Shown here piece by piece: positions 25,926-34,665 of a DNA stretch of 64,000 nt. Every line of letters begins with the position of its first letter. Within the stretch, counting starts at the first letter, position 1. Where the stretch lies: the NCBI GenBank assembly GCA_021734075.1, contig JAIPJW010000001.1, positions 17,374 to 81,373 of the forward strand, in the 5' to 3' direction. The position numbers and the translations under genes were made by a program. The notes beneath the pieces were generated by a model. It was not told the origin of the DNA and searched no databases. It saw nothing but the letters and a program-made list of their open reading frames with translations. This DNA comes from Cephaloticoccus sp. GTDB lineage: Bacteria; Verrucomicrobiota; Verrucomicrobiia; Opitutales; Opitutaceae.

Positions 25926-27425
25926 ATGAATTCCACCCAAACCCCATCCCGTTCCCCTGATGCGCGCACGCTGCGCGCGGACGTTGAGTCGTTCTATCAT
26001 CTTACTCATGGCGAGCATGTTGGCAAAGCCTGCCAAGGCACCGCCTGTTTCGCCGCCCGCCACCTGAATCCGGCCTGCTGGGCGGAGGCGATGCAGAACA
26101 ACCCCCGGGTTTACTGTCTGGGTGAATGTTTTGCGGCTCCGGCCAAGGGTCAGACCCATCCGCGACCGCCGGTCAAAATAACGTCCCGCCAAGGTGTGGT
26201 GCTCGGCCGTCTGGCCAATGGCAATGCCCGCACAATCGAAGCCTACGTGCAGCAGGGCGGTTACACCGCGCTGGCCAAGGCGCTCGAGTCTTCGCCCGAA
26301 GCCGTGCTGGCGGCCGTGGAAAAATCCGGTCTGCGGGGGCGGGGTGGGGCAGGTTTCCCGACCGGTCGCAAGTGGCGTTCCGTGGCGGGACAACCCGAAA
26401 AAGTGCGCTATGTCGTCGCCAATGCCGACGAGGGCGATGCCGGGGCTTACATTGACCGTTATCTGATGGAGGATGATCCGCACAGTCTGATTGAGGGGAT
26501 GATTCTGGCCGCTTATGCCGTGGGCGCGGCCAAGGGTTACATTTATCTGCGTTCGGAATATCCGTTGTCCGGGAAAGTCCTGCGTCAGGCCCTCGCTGAT
26601 GCCGGGGCGGCGGGCTGGTTGGGCCCGAAAGTCGGCGGCACAGACTTTGCCTTCGATCTCGAAGTGTATGCCGGACATGGCAGTTATGTTTGTGGCGAGG
26701 AAACCTCGTTGCTCCGCTCCATCGAGGGCAACCGGCCCGAGGTCATGGCACGGCCGCCTTACCCCACCGAAAGCGGACTTTGGGGCAAACCGACCCTGCT
26801 CAACAATGTGGAGACGCTGGTCAACGTCCCGTGGATCGTGAACCACGGGGGTGAAGCCTATGGAGAACTGGGTTTTTCGAAAAGCCGTGGCACCAAGGTG
26901 CTTTCGCTCAATTCACTCTTCAATCGGCCCGGACTATACGAGGTCGAGTTCGGTGTGACGGTGCGACACATTGTCGAGGAACTGGGTGGCGGTCTGCGCG
27001 GTGGGGGCACCTTGAAAGGGGTCATCATCGGCGGTCCGATCATCGGCATGATTCCGCCGCACTTGCTGGACACGCCGCTGGGCTTTGAGGAACTCGCGGC
27101 AATCGGGGCCGGAGTCGGGCACGGCGGGGTGGTGGCCTTTGATGAACATACGTCCATCCCCGATCTGGTGGAACACGTTTTCTCGTTTGGCGCCTACGAA
27201 TCCTGCGGTAAATGCACGCCGTGCCGCAGCGGGAGTGGCCGCATTGAGGAACTCTTTGCCAACGCCATCGCGGGCGATGCCACCAAGGCGGACCTGCAGG
27301 AATGCCGCGATCTCGTGGTGGCCTTGAAACTTACCAGCCTCTGCGGCCACGGCACCGGCCTCGCCCGGTTTGCGGAATCCATCCTGCGTTATTACCCCAC
27401 GGAGATCGAACCATGCTTCAAGTAA
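25926..27425 (+). CDS. fdsB: NAD-dependent formate dehydrogenase, flavin (beta) subunit
   Basis: 499 residues. The first about 75 residues hold a very compact 2Fe-2S pattern of NuoE type (C36-x4-C41 ... C64-x3-C68). The rest is NuoF-like: FMN loop GLRGRGGAGFPTGRKW (136-150), ANADEGDAGAYIDRYLMEDDPH, NAD loop GHGSYVCGEETSL (251-263) and 4Fe-4S ligands C427, C430, C433 and C473. DAGAYIDR rather than EPGTFKDR is typical of formate dehydrogenase diaphorase subunits. It passes electrons from the Mo subunit to NAD in the cytoplasm. It overlaps fdsA by 13 bases. Confidence 0.92.
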   Translation: MNSTQTPSRSPDARTLRADVESFYHLTHGEHVGKACQGTACFAARHLNPACWAEAMQNNPRVYCLGECFAAPAKGQTHPRPPVKITSRQGVVLGRLANGNARTIEAYVQQGGYTALAKALESSPEAVLAAVEKSGLRGRGGAGFPTGRKWRSVAGQPEKVRYVVANADEGDAGAYIDRYLMEDDPHSLIEGMILAAYAVGAAKGYIYLRSEYPLSGKVLRQALADAGAAGWLGPKVGGTDFAFDLEVYAGHGSYVCGEETSLLRSIEGNRPEVMARPPYPTESGLWGKPTLLNNVETLVNVPWIVNHGGEAYGELGFSKSRGTKVLSLNSLFNRPGLYEVEFGVTVRHIVEELGGGLRGGGTLKGVIIGGPIIGMIPPHLLDTPLGFEELAAIGAGVGHGGVVAFDEHTSIPDLVEHVFSFGAYESCGKCTPCRSGSGRIEELFANAIAGDATKADLQECRDLVVALKLTSLCGHGTGLARFAESILRYYPTEIEPCFK

Positions 27426-30115
27426 CCATCAACGGGCAGTCGCACCAGTTTCCCGAGGGTCTCACCATCAACGAGGCGCTCCGTCGCCTCGATCTCGAGG
27501 TGCCCACACTTTGTCACGACGACCGGATCGATCCCTATGGATCATGCCGGCTTTGCTCCGTGGAAGTGAAGGGCATGAATGGTCTCGCCACGGCCTGTAA
27601 CACGCAGATTCGCGACGGCATGGAAGTGCTCACGCATTCACCCGCCGTCCAGGGTGTGCGCAAGACCCTGCTCGGGTTGCTCGCCAAGGATTACCCAGCC
27701 GAGGCCGTCGCCGAGTTTCCCGAAAAACAATTTCATCGTTACCTCAATGAATACGACGTGAAGGCTGGCGGCTCACGCTCCGCACCGCAGCCCGAGGTTC
27801 CATTCATGAAGGATGCGTCGCATCCTTACATCAATATCGACATGTCGCAGTGCGTGACCTGTTACCGCTGCGTGCGCATCTGCGAGGAAGTGCAGGGTCA
27901 GTTTGTCTGGAAAGCTTGGAACCGCGGTGACGAAACCCGCATTCTGCCGGTCCGCGGCGAGACGCTGCTCGATGGCGGCTGCGTGAGTTGCGGGGCCTGT
28001 GTGGACACCTGTCCCTCCGGGGCCTTGGAAGACATCACGGTGCTCGCCCGCGGCGTGCCCACGGAATGGACCAAGACCATCTGCTCCTATTGTGGCACGG
28101 GTTGTGAGGTGAATGTGGGCACACGTGAAGGCAAGATCACCACCATCCGGCCGTCCGACGGCCCGAGCAATCATGGTCATACCTGTGTGAAGGGCCGATA
28201 CGCTTTCGATTACGTTTACGCCGAGGAGCGCATCACCTCGCCAATGATTCGGCGCGACGGCAAATGGCAGGATGTCAGCTGGGAAGAGGCGATCGGTTAC
28301 ATCGCCGAACGGTTTGCCGCCACGGCGACGGCCCATGGCCCGGACAGCATCGGCGTGCTCAGTTCCGCCCGTGGCACCAACGAGGAGAATTACGTCGCGC
28401 AGAAATTTGCCCGGCTGGTGCTCGGCACCAACAACATCGATTGCTGCGCACGCGTCTGCCATTCGCCGACTGCCGCTGCGATGAAGATGACGCTCGGCAC
28501 CGGCGCAGCCACCAATTCGCTCGATGAGATCGAGATCGCTCAAACCATCATCGTCTGCGGGGCCAACCCGACCGAGGGACATCCGGTCACGGGCGCGCGC
28601 ATCAAGCAGGCCGCTCTGCACGGGGCGAATTTGATTGTGGTGGATCCGCGCGAAATCGAGCTCACGCAATACGCCACCCTGCACCTCCAGTTGACGCCCG
28701 GCACCAATGTCGTGCTGTTCAATGCCATGGGCGCGGCGATTGTTGACGAGGGTCTCGTCGACGAGGAATTCCTGCGCACCCGCATCACCGAGTTTGACGA
28801 ATACCGCGATTTCATCCGCGAATTCATGCCGGAAAAGGTGGCGGAAATTTGCGGCGTGCCGGCCGAGAAGATTCGCGAGGCGGCGCGGCTTTATGCCACG
28901 GCCAAGCCTTCGCTCAGTGTGCATGGCCTGGGCATGACCGAGCACGTGCAGGGCACCGAGGGCATCATGGCACTGGTCAACATTGCCCTGCTCACCGGCA
29001 ATATCGGCAAGCCCGGTTCGGGCATCAACCCGTTGCGCGGCCAGAACAACGTGCAGGGTGCCCCCCACATGGGTTGCGAACCCAAGCTGCTGGCCGGCTA
29101 TGTGCCGTTGACCGAGGCCCGCGAGAAATTTGAAACCGCCTACCACTCGCCTTTGCCGACCCATCCCGGTCTCAACATGATCGAGATGCTGGCCGCCGCG
29201 ACCGAGGGGAAATTCAAGGCGCTCTGGGCGATTGGCTACGACATTTTGATGACCAACCCCAATGCGCATGAAACGCGTCGGGCCTTGGAACAGGTGGATC
29301 TGGTCATCGTGCAGGACCTCTTTCTCAACGCCACTGCCCGCGAGTATGGCGACGTGTTTCTGCCCGCGGCCTCGTCCTTCGAGAAGGATGGCACGTTCAT
29401 GAACGGGGAGCGACGCATCCAGCGCGTGCGCGGGGCCGCCCGGCCGCAGGGGCTGGCCCGCTCCGACTGGGAAATTGTCTGCGAGGTTGCGCGCGCCATG
29501 GGCAAGGGGGAACATTTTGCTTACCGCTCGGCCGAGGAAATTTGGGACGAAGTGCGTTCACTTTGGCCCGAGGGCGCCGGGATTACTTACGCCCGGCTCG
29601 ATCAACTGGGCGGCATGCAATGGCCCTGTTTTGATGAAAACGATCCCGGCATGCCGATCATGCATGTGGACGAGTTTACCCACGGTAAAACCACGGCATT
29701 GCGCCGCATTGAGTTTTTGCCTCCGCCGCTGGTTACCAGCGCCGAATTTCCGTTTGTGCTCACGACCGGTCGGAATCTATTCCAATACAACTCGGCCACC
29801 CAGACCGGCCAGACGCCGAACCAGAGCATGCAAACGACCGACTTTCTGCAACTGGCTCAGTCGGATGCCGCAAAACTCGGTGTGGCCGATGGCGAAATCG
29901 TGCGTTTGTCCAGCCAGCAGGGCACGGCAGACTTGCCGGTGCTGATCAGCAAGGCCGTGAAAGCAGGTGAAGTTTACACCACATTTCACTGTGTGCGGGT
30001 GTTTCTCAACCACATCACCACCGCCCAGCTCGACCGCTACACCAAGACTCCGGAATACAAGATCACCGCGGTAAATATCCAAAAATTGCCTGCTTTGAGC
30101 GGCGTCACATCCTAA
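27413..30115 (+). CDS. fdsA: Formate dehydrogenase, molybdenum catalytic (alpha) subunit
   Basis: 900 residues from ATG 27413 (SD GGAG 8 bases upstream, inside fdsB). Domain order: 2Fe-2S (C34, C45, C48, C62), two 4Fe-4S ferredoxin clusters (CVTCYRCVRIC and CVSCGACVDTC), the cofactor-domain cluster CSYCGTGC...CVKGR, then the bis-MGD domains. The Mo ligand is Cys (C349 in CARVCHSPT), not selenocysteine. MGCEPKLLAGYVPL and the C-terminal LTTGRNLFQYNSATQT are family-typical. It oxidises formate to CO2. Only the beta subunit is adjacent; fdsG, fdsC and fdsD equivalents are absent here. Confidence 0.96.
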   Translation: MLQVTINGQSHQFPEGLTINEALRRLDLEVPTLCHDDRIDPYGSCRLCSVEVKGMNGLATACNTQIRDGMEVLTHSPAVQGVRKTLLGLLAKDYPAEAVAEFPEKQFHRYLNEYDVKAGGSRSAPQPEVPFMKDASHPYINIDMSQCVTCYRCVRICEEVQGQFVWKAWNRGDETRILPVRGETLLDGGCVSCGACVDTCPSGALEDITVLARGVPTEWTKTICSYCGTGCEVNVGTREGKITTIRPSDGPSNHGHTCVKGRYAFDYVYAEERITSPMIRRDGKWQDVSWEEAIGYIAERFAATATAHGPDSIGVLSSARGTNEENYVAQKFARLVLGTNNIDCCARVCHSPTAAAMKMTLGTGAATNSLDEIEIAQTIIVCGANPTEGHPVTGARIKQAALHGANLIVVDPREIELTQYATLHLQLTPGTNVVLFNAMGAAIVDEGLVDEEFLRTRITEFDEYRDFIREFMPEKVAEICGVPAEKIREAARLYATAKPSLSVHGLGMTEHVQGTEGIMALVNIALLTGNIGKPGSGINPLRGQNNVQGAPHMGCEPKLLAGYVPLTEAREKFETAYHSPLPTHPGLNMIEMLAAATEGKFKALWAIGYDILMTNPNAHETRRALEQVDLVIVQDLFLNATAREYGDVFLPAASSFEKDGTFMNGERRIQRVRGAARPQGLARSDWEIVCEVARAMGKGEHFAYRSAEEIWDEVRSLWPEGAGITYARLDQLGGMQWPCFDENDPGMPIMHVDEFTHGKTTALRRIEFLPPPLVTSAEFPFVLTTGRNLFQYNSATQTGQTPNQSMQTTDFLQLAQSDAAKLGVADGEIVRLSSQQGTADLPVLISKAVKAGEVYTTFHCVRVFLNHITTAQLDRYTKTPEYKITAVNIQKLPALSGVTS

Positions 30116-30208
30116 CTCATTGCCCCAAGGGCTCCTGCGCTCTTTGCGGCCGGTTGGGCGATTGGGGCGATGAAACATTTTTCAGGACCCTGGGTCATAG
30201 GCCTCATC

Positions 30209-30736
30209 ATGAAAACCAAGACTTTATTCATTGCAGCCGTCATGGGCTTGGGCGTTTCCGGGGTTATGTTCGCGGCGGACGCCGCCGGGGAGAGCCAAAA
30301 GGTGCAGGTCAAGTTTGTAGATGCGGAAAAGTTTTCCGATGTGCGCGACGCTTATATGCCCACGGAAAAGGGCCAGGCCGCTTATCTTGATATCATCCGC
30401 CAATATGTGGAGGAAGAGGCGGGCCGATATGTGGGTGATGGCCAAAAGCTGGAGATCAATTTCACCAACATCGACATGGCGGGGGATTTTGAACCGTGGC
30501 ACAAGCCCGGCATGGACGATGTGCGGATTATCAAGGACATCTATCCACCGCGGATGGACCTGAATTTCAAACTCACCGATGCTGACGGCAAAGTGCTCAA
30601 GGAAGGCAGTCGCGAACTCCGGGATCTTTCCTTCATGATGCATCTCAACCTGCGGCGCAACGATGAGCTCAATTATGAGAAGGAAATGCTCAAGAACTGG
30701 ATCGGCAAGGACATCAAATCGGCCAAGACCGGCTGA
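30209..30736 (+). CDS. DUF3016 domain protein, exported
   Basis: 175 residues from ATG 30209. The signal peptide covers about 25 residues (LFIAAVMGLGVSGVMFAADA). The mature part begins KVQVKFVDAEKFSDVRDAY and contains LEINFTNIDMAGDFEPW and IYPPRMDLNFKLTDADGKVLKEG, the DUF3016 pattern, a periplasmic beta-rich family of unknown role. Upstream lies 93 bases after fdsA, containing an imperfect long-range inverted repeat only. A strong hairpin follows the gene. Confidence 0.87.
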   Translation: MKTKTLFIAAVMGLGVSGVMFAADAAGESQKVQVKFVDAEKFSDVRDAYMPTEKGQAAYLDIIRQYVEEEAGRYVGDGQKLEINFTNIDMAGDFEPWHKPGMDDVRIIKDIYPPRMDLNFKLTDADGKVLKEGSRELRDLSFMMHLNLRRNDELNYEKEMLKNWIGKDIKSAKTG

Positions 30737-30766
30737 GCGCCATCACATTTAAAACCCATTTGCACC

Positions 30767-30795
30767 CGGCCGCGAGTTTCACAGACTCGCGGCCG
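30767..30795. repeat. Perfect 11-bp inverted repeat over a start codon
   Basis: Arms CGGCCGCGAGT (30767-30777) and ACTCGCGGCCG (30785-30795) with a 7-base loop. Its last base is the first base of the GTG start of the S4 gene, and TTTT follows 6 bases later. It can act as terminator of the DUF3016 gene, as an attenuator, or as a block to ribosome entry on the S4 message. Confidence 0.75.
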
Positions 30796-31184
30796 TGTCG
30801 TTTTCCCCTGACAGTCTGCGCATCGACAAGTGGCTTTGGTGTGTGCGGCAATTCAAAACCCGGGCCTTGGCCACGGCCGCCTGCCGCGCGGGTTCGGTGT
30901 TGGCTCACGGTGAACCGGTCAAGCCGGCGCGGGAAGCCCGGCCCGGTGATATCATCTGTGTCCGGGCGGGACTGATCACCCGCACCCTCCAGGTGCTAGC
31001 CTCGCCTGCATCCCGGGTGTCCGCCAAGCTGGTGCCGGAATATTGCACCGACCTGACCCCGCCGGAGGAAATTGAAAAGCTGCGCGACCAGCGCGTGCAG
31101 CAGTTTCTCGCCCGCGAAAGGGGCCTGGGCCGGCCGACCAAACGCGATCGTCGGGCCATTGATCGTATGCGGGACGGGTTCTGA
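30795..31184 (+). CDS. S4-domain RNA-binding protein, Hsp15-like
   Basis: 129 residues, GTG start at 30795, the only plausible start. The S4 domain is at the N-terminus: LRIDKWLWCVRQFKTRALATAACRAGSVLAHGEPVKPAREARPGDII. The basic tail ends GRPTKRDRRAIDRMRDGF, as in Hsp15 (HslR), which rescues 50S subunits with stalled nascent chains. Length and layout match HslR well. No SD is visible; the sequence just upstream is a perfect hairpin. Confidence 0.88.
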   Translation: MSFSPDSLRIDKWLWCVRQFKTRALATAACRAGSVLAHGEPVKPAREARPGDIICVRAGLITRTLQVLASPASRVSAKLVPEYCTDLTPPEEIEKLRDQRVQQFLARERGLGRPTKRDRRAIDRMRDGF

Positions 31185-31263
31185 ATCCGGAAGTCGTTGT
31201 CCCCGGGGTGCGGATGGCGATTGCACATTCCGGTTGGTTCCTGTTTTCCAGTTTTCGCCCAAC

Positions 31264-31677
31264 ATGAACGTCTATTCCAAATTTGAGACCGAATTGGCGG
31301 TCCGGCCCGACGATATCGATCTTTATCAACACGTTCACAGCACCCGGTATCTCGACTATGTGCTGGCGGCGCGCTTTGAGCAAATGGAGCGCTACTACGG
31401 CATGTCCATGCAGGATTTTGCCCGGCTGGGTTTGGGCTGGTTCATGACCACGGCCAATATTGCCTACAAACGGCCCCTGGGATGGGGCGACCGCATGACC
31501 GTGCGCTGCTGGATCGAACATTTCACCACCATGGGCTGCCGTGTGGCCTTCGAAATTGAGAAACTGCCCACCGGCAAGCGGGTTTGCGACGGGTTTTGTG
31601 ACTATATGCTGGTGAATCTGACCACGGGCCGGGGCGTCACCCTGCCCGAGGACATCAAGGCCAAGTATTCCATCTGA
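31264..31677 (+). CDS. Hot-dog fold acyl-CoA thioesterase
   Basis: 137 residues from ATG 31264. It has the 4-hydroxybenzoyl-CoA thioesterase-like pattern: VRPDDIDLYQHVHSTRYLDYVLAARFEQM, where the Asp of DIDLYQHV is the usual catalytic residue, then FMTTANIAYKRPLGWGDRMTV. It hydrolyses short or aromatic acyl-CoA or acyl-ACP esters in the cytoplasm; the exact substrate is unknown. It stands 79 bases after the S4 gene. Confidence 0.9.
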   Translation: MNVYSKFETELAVRPDDIDLYQHVHSTRYLDYVLAARFEQMERYYGMSMQDFARLGLGWFMTTANIAYKRPLGWGDRMTVRCWIEHFTTMGCRVAFEIEKLPTGKRVCDGFCDYMLVNLTTGRGVTLPEDIKAKYSI

Positions 31678-31872
31678 ACCATGCCGCCGGCGGGGGTGGG
31701 GAATTAGGCTTGTGTCTCCCGGAGTGGTCTGCCTTGCTCGTCCCCCTCGATAGAGAAAACGTTAGATGACAGGATCTGGTGAGTCGTTAGCTGAGCAGAG
31801 GCTCAAGTGATGATTTCGAAACCCACGGTGGGAACGGAACTGGCAGCGGACGGTGGATCTTCGAATCATCAG

Positions 31873-32265
31873 ATGAGTAATTCAAAACTATATGTCGGCA
31901 ACCTGTCGTTCAAAACGACCGAAGACGAACTTCGTTCACACTTCGGCCAGTATGGCAGCGTGACTGACGTTTACGTCGCTATGGACCGGATGACCGGTCG
32001 TCCCCGTGGATTCGCATTCGTGACCATGGGCACTGCAGAAGAAGCACAAACCGCAGCTGAGAAAGTCAATGGCTCCGAGCTCGATGGCCGTCAATTGACG
32101 GTTAACGAAGCTCGTCCCAAGGAAGAGCGTCCAGGTGGCGGCTTCGGCGGTGGCGGCGGTGGCGGCGGCGGTCGTGGCTTCGGCGGCGGCGGCGGCGGCG
32201 GACGTGGTGGCTTCGGCGGCGGTGGTCGCGGTGGCGATCGCGATCGCGGCGAGCGTCGCTACTAA
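31873..32265 (+). CDS. Glycine-rich RRM RNA-binding protein
   Basis: 130 residues from ATG 31873 ([13 protein letters not shown]); in-frame upstream codons from 31807 add a non-conserved leader. One RRM with RNP2 LYVGNL and RNP1 RGFAFVTM, then a tail of Gly with Arg and Phe ([15 protein letters not shown]) ending DRDRGERRY. This is the bacterial cold-shock-type RRM design that melts or chaperones RNA. A leader of nearly 200 bases and an intrinsic terminator at 32300-32333 frame it as a single-gene transcript next to an RhlE helicase, a likely functional partner. Confidence 0.95.
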   Translation: MSNSKLYVGNLSFKTTEDELRSHFGQYGSVTDVYVAMDRMTGRPRGFAFVTMGTAEEAQTAAEKVNGSELDGRQLTVNEARPKEERPGGGFGGGGGGGGGRGFGGGGGGGRGGFGGGGRGGDRDRGERRY

Positions 32266-32299
32266 TTGTAGCACCGGTCCCAAAAAACCGATTTCAGAG

Positions 32300-32333
32300 G
32301 GACGGAGTCCAACCTTGGGCTCCGTCCTTTTTT
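32300..32333 (+). terminator. Intrinsic terminator of the RRM gene
   Basis: Stem GGACGGAG / CTCCGTCC with a 12-base loop and six T (32328-32333), 34 bases past the stop. Confidence 0.93.
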
Positions 32334-32453
32334 GTCTCAATATCTCCTGCCTTTGCGGTGGGGTGAGGACGGGTATTCACACCTGTCCGTGGGCGCGCGG
32401 GTCGCGCGCCTCTGCCGGGAAACTCCGGCTTCAACCGACCCGCTCCCATTATC

Positions 32454-33713
32454 ATGCCATTCAAGTCTCTCAATCTCTCCGAATACGTGCTCCGCGGCGT
32501 CCAAGCCGCCGGCTACTCAGAACCCACGCCGATTCAATTACGGGCCATTCCGCTCGTGCTGGCCGGCGGCGATGTCATCGGCTCGGCCCAAACCGGCACG
32601 GGCAAGACCGCCGCGTTTGCCCTGCCCATCCTGACCCGCCTCGAAAGTCACGGTAAGGTCCGTGTGCTCGTGCTCGAGCCGACCCGCGAACTTGCGGCCC
32701 AGGTGGAAACTGCATTTCGCGATTTCGCCCGCTTCACCAATCTGCGCACCGTTGCGGTCTTCGGCGGAGTCGGTTACGGCAACCAGCGCAAGGAAATCGC
32801 CCGCGGGGTGGACATCATTGTGGCGACACCCGGCCGCCTGATGGACTACCTCAAGGCCGGCACCATCAATCTGCGCGACATCAACACGCTCGTCCTCGAC
32901 GAGGTCGACCACATGCTCGACATGGGCTTTCTGCCCGTGGTGAAGGATATCATCGGTCGCTGTCCGCGCGAACGCCAGACGCTGCTCTTTTCCGCCACCG
33001 TGCCGCCGGAGATCCAGGCAATTGCCTCTTTTGCCCTGCGCAATCCAAGCCGCATCGAGATTGGCGTGGCCCGCACCGTCAACGAATCCGTCAAACATGC
33101 GCTTTACCCGGTGGGGTATGACCAGAAGTTCGACCTGCTGCTCGCGCTGTTGGAAAAAACCGATTTTGACAGCGTGCTGATCTTTTCCCGCACGAAGCAC
33201 GGCGCCGACAAGATCGCCCGCCGGCTCAAGGCCGCCAACCATAGCGTGGGCGTGTTGCACGCCAACCGTTCGCAGAACCAGCGCATCGAGGCGCTCGAGG
33301 GTTTCAAGTCAGGTAAATACGAGGTCATGGTTGCCACCGACATCGCCGCCCGTGGCATCGATGTCGCCGGCGTGTCACATGTCATCAACTATGATGTGCC
33401 GGAAAAGCCCGAAGACTATGTGCACCGCATCGGCCGCACCGGCCGGGCCCAGGCCGTCGGGGATGCCTTCACCCTCGTCACCCCGGAGAACGAAAAAGAC
33501 ATTCGCGACATCCAACGGTTCATCGGTTCCAAGATTCCCGAACTCAAGCTGGCTGGTTTTCCCTACGGACCGTATACCCCGCGTCCGCCCCAACCTCCGC
33601 AACAGCGCGAAAGCCGTGGCCGGGCCGCGGCCCATGGCGACTTTGAACAAAAACGCGGTGGCTTCCGTGGATTCGGTGGCGGGGGTGGTGGCCGTCGCGG
33701 CGGCCGTCGGTAG
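32454..33713 (+). CDS. rhlE: DEAD-box RNA helicase, RhlE type
   Basis: 419 residues. All helicase motifs are in order: Q motif GYSEPTPIQ, I AQTGTGKT, Ia PTRELAAQ, II DEVDHML (DEVD in place of DEAD), III SAT, V ARGIDV, VI HRIGRTGRA. The DEVD form occurs in some DEAD proteins. The C-terminus is Pro/Gln then Gly/Arg rich (GGGGGGRRGGRR), an RNA-binding tail like that of the RRM protein upstream. It unwinds RNA in ribosome assembly or cold adaptation. Start ATG 32454. Confidence 0.94.
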   Translation: MPFKSLNLSEYVLRGVQAAGYSEPTPIQLRAIPLVLAGGDVIGSAQTGTGKTAAFALPILTRLESHGKVRVLVLEPTRELAAQVETAFRDFARFTNLRTVAVFGGVGYGNQRKEIARGVDIIVATPGRLMDYLKAGTINLRDINTLVLDEVDHMLDMGFLPVVKDIIGRCPRERQTLLFSATVPPEIQAIASFALRNPSRIEIGVARTVNESVKHALYPVGYDQKFDLLLALLEKTDFDSVLIFSRTKHGADKIARRLKAANHSVGVLHANRSQNQRIEALEGFKSGKYEVMVATDIAARGIDVAGVSHVINYDVPEKPEDYVHRIGRTGRAQAVGDAFTLVTPENEKDIRDIQRFIGSKIPELKLAGFPYGPYTPRPPQPPQQRESRGRAAAHGDFEQKRGGFRGFGGGGGGRRGGRR

Positions 33714-33864
33714 GAAGCGTCCCGACAACCCGGTTGGGCGGTAAACGTCCGGCGGGTGCCGTCGTGGGAGCATTGAACGGCTGACAGGAAACTGGATGGG
33801 GCGCAGAATTTTTTTGCATCCTTTGGCGAAGTGCTGCGTTAGCCCAAGGGAAATCAAATCCTAT

Positions 33865-34662
33865 ATGAGCACACCAAAATATCCCGAAACTGAACAGATC
33901 CGCAGTCACATTCGCGAACGCTACGGCGCAATTGCAGAACAGGCGGACGAATCCTGCGGTTGCCATGCCAGCGGGAGTTGCTGCGGCAAGATTGAGAGCT
34001 ACGGAGCCCAACTCGGCTACACGATGGAACAGCTTACCTCTGCCCCGGAGGGATCAGATCTCGGGCTCGGGTGCGGAAATCCGTTGGCCATTGCCTCGAT
34101 CAAGCCTGGCGAAACGGTGCTCGACCTAGGCAGTGGGGCTGGGTTCGACTGTTTTCTCGCCGCACGACAATTGGCTGGGACGGGGCGGGTGATTGGGGTC
34201 GATATGACCCCGGGCATGATCGTGAAGGCAAGGGCCAATGCAGTAAAATCCGGATACGCCAACGTGGAATTCCGTCTGGGCGAGATCGAGGCACTGCCCG
34301 TGGCTGATGAGTGCGTGGACCTTATTCTCTCCAATTGCGTGATCAACCTTTCGCCTGAGAAGCAGCGAATTTTTTCAGAAGCATTTCGGGTGTTAAAGCC
34401 TGGCGGACGGCTGGCCATAGCGGACGTCGTGGCCACAGATCCACTGCCGGCGGCACTGTCCACAAAACTGGAATCGATCGGTGCCTGCATCGGCGGTGCG
34501 GCGTTGGCTGGTGATCTGCGGGCAATGTTGCTCCATGCCGGCTTCACCCAAATCGAAATTAATGAGAGAGTGGGATCGCGGGATCTCATCAATCAATGGA
34601 CCGAAGATGATCGGGCCGGCGATTTTGTCGTGAGTGCGCTCATAACGGCGTGTAAAAGCTGA
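33865..34662 (+). CDS. arsM: Arsenite methyltransferase
   Basis: 265 residues from ATG 33865. SAM motif I is VLDLGSGAGFDCFLAAR, followed by GRVIGVDMTPGMIVKAR and the ArsM-specific SNCVINLSPEKQRIFSEAFRVLKPGGRL. As(III)-ligand cysteines fit ESCGCHASGSCCGK near the N-terminus, SNC (about residue 163) and GACIGG (about 213). It methylates arsenite with SAM. The sigZ-like gene starts 3 bases after its stop, a pairing that recurs in other bacteria. No arsR is seen here. Confidence 0.95.
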   Translation: MSTPKYPETEQIRSHIRERYGAIAEQADESCGCHASGSCCGKIESYGAQLGYTMEQLTSAPEGSDLGLGCGNPLAIASIKPGETVLDLGSGAGFDCFLAARQLAGTGRVIGVDMTPGMIVKARANAVKSGYANVEFRLGEIEALPVADECVDLILSNCVINLSPEKQRIFSEAFRVLKPGGRLAIADVVATDPLPAALSTKLESIGACIGGAALAGDLRAMLLHAGFTQIEINERVGSRDLINQWTEDDRAGDFVVSALITACKS

Positions 34663-34665
34663 GCC

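Noticed and set aside
27773..29515. Long open frame antisense to fdsA (580 codons)
   Set aside because: It lies wholly inside a gene with all catalytic motifs; high GC and third-position bias create such shadow frames, and its product has no family signature.
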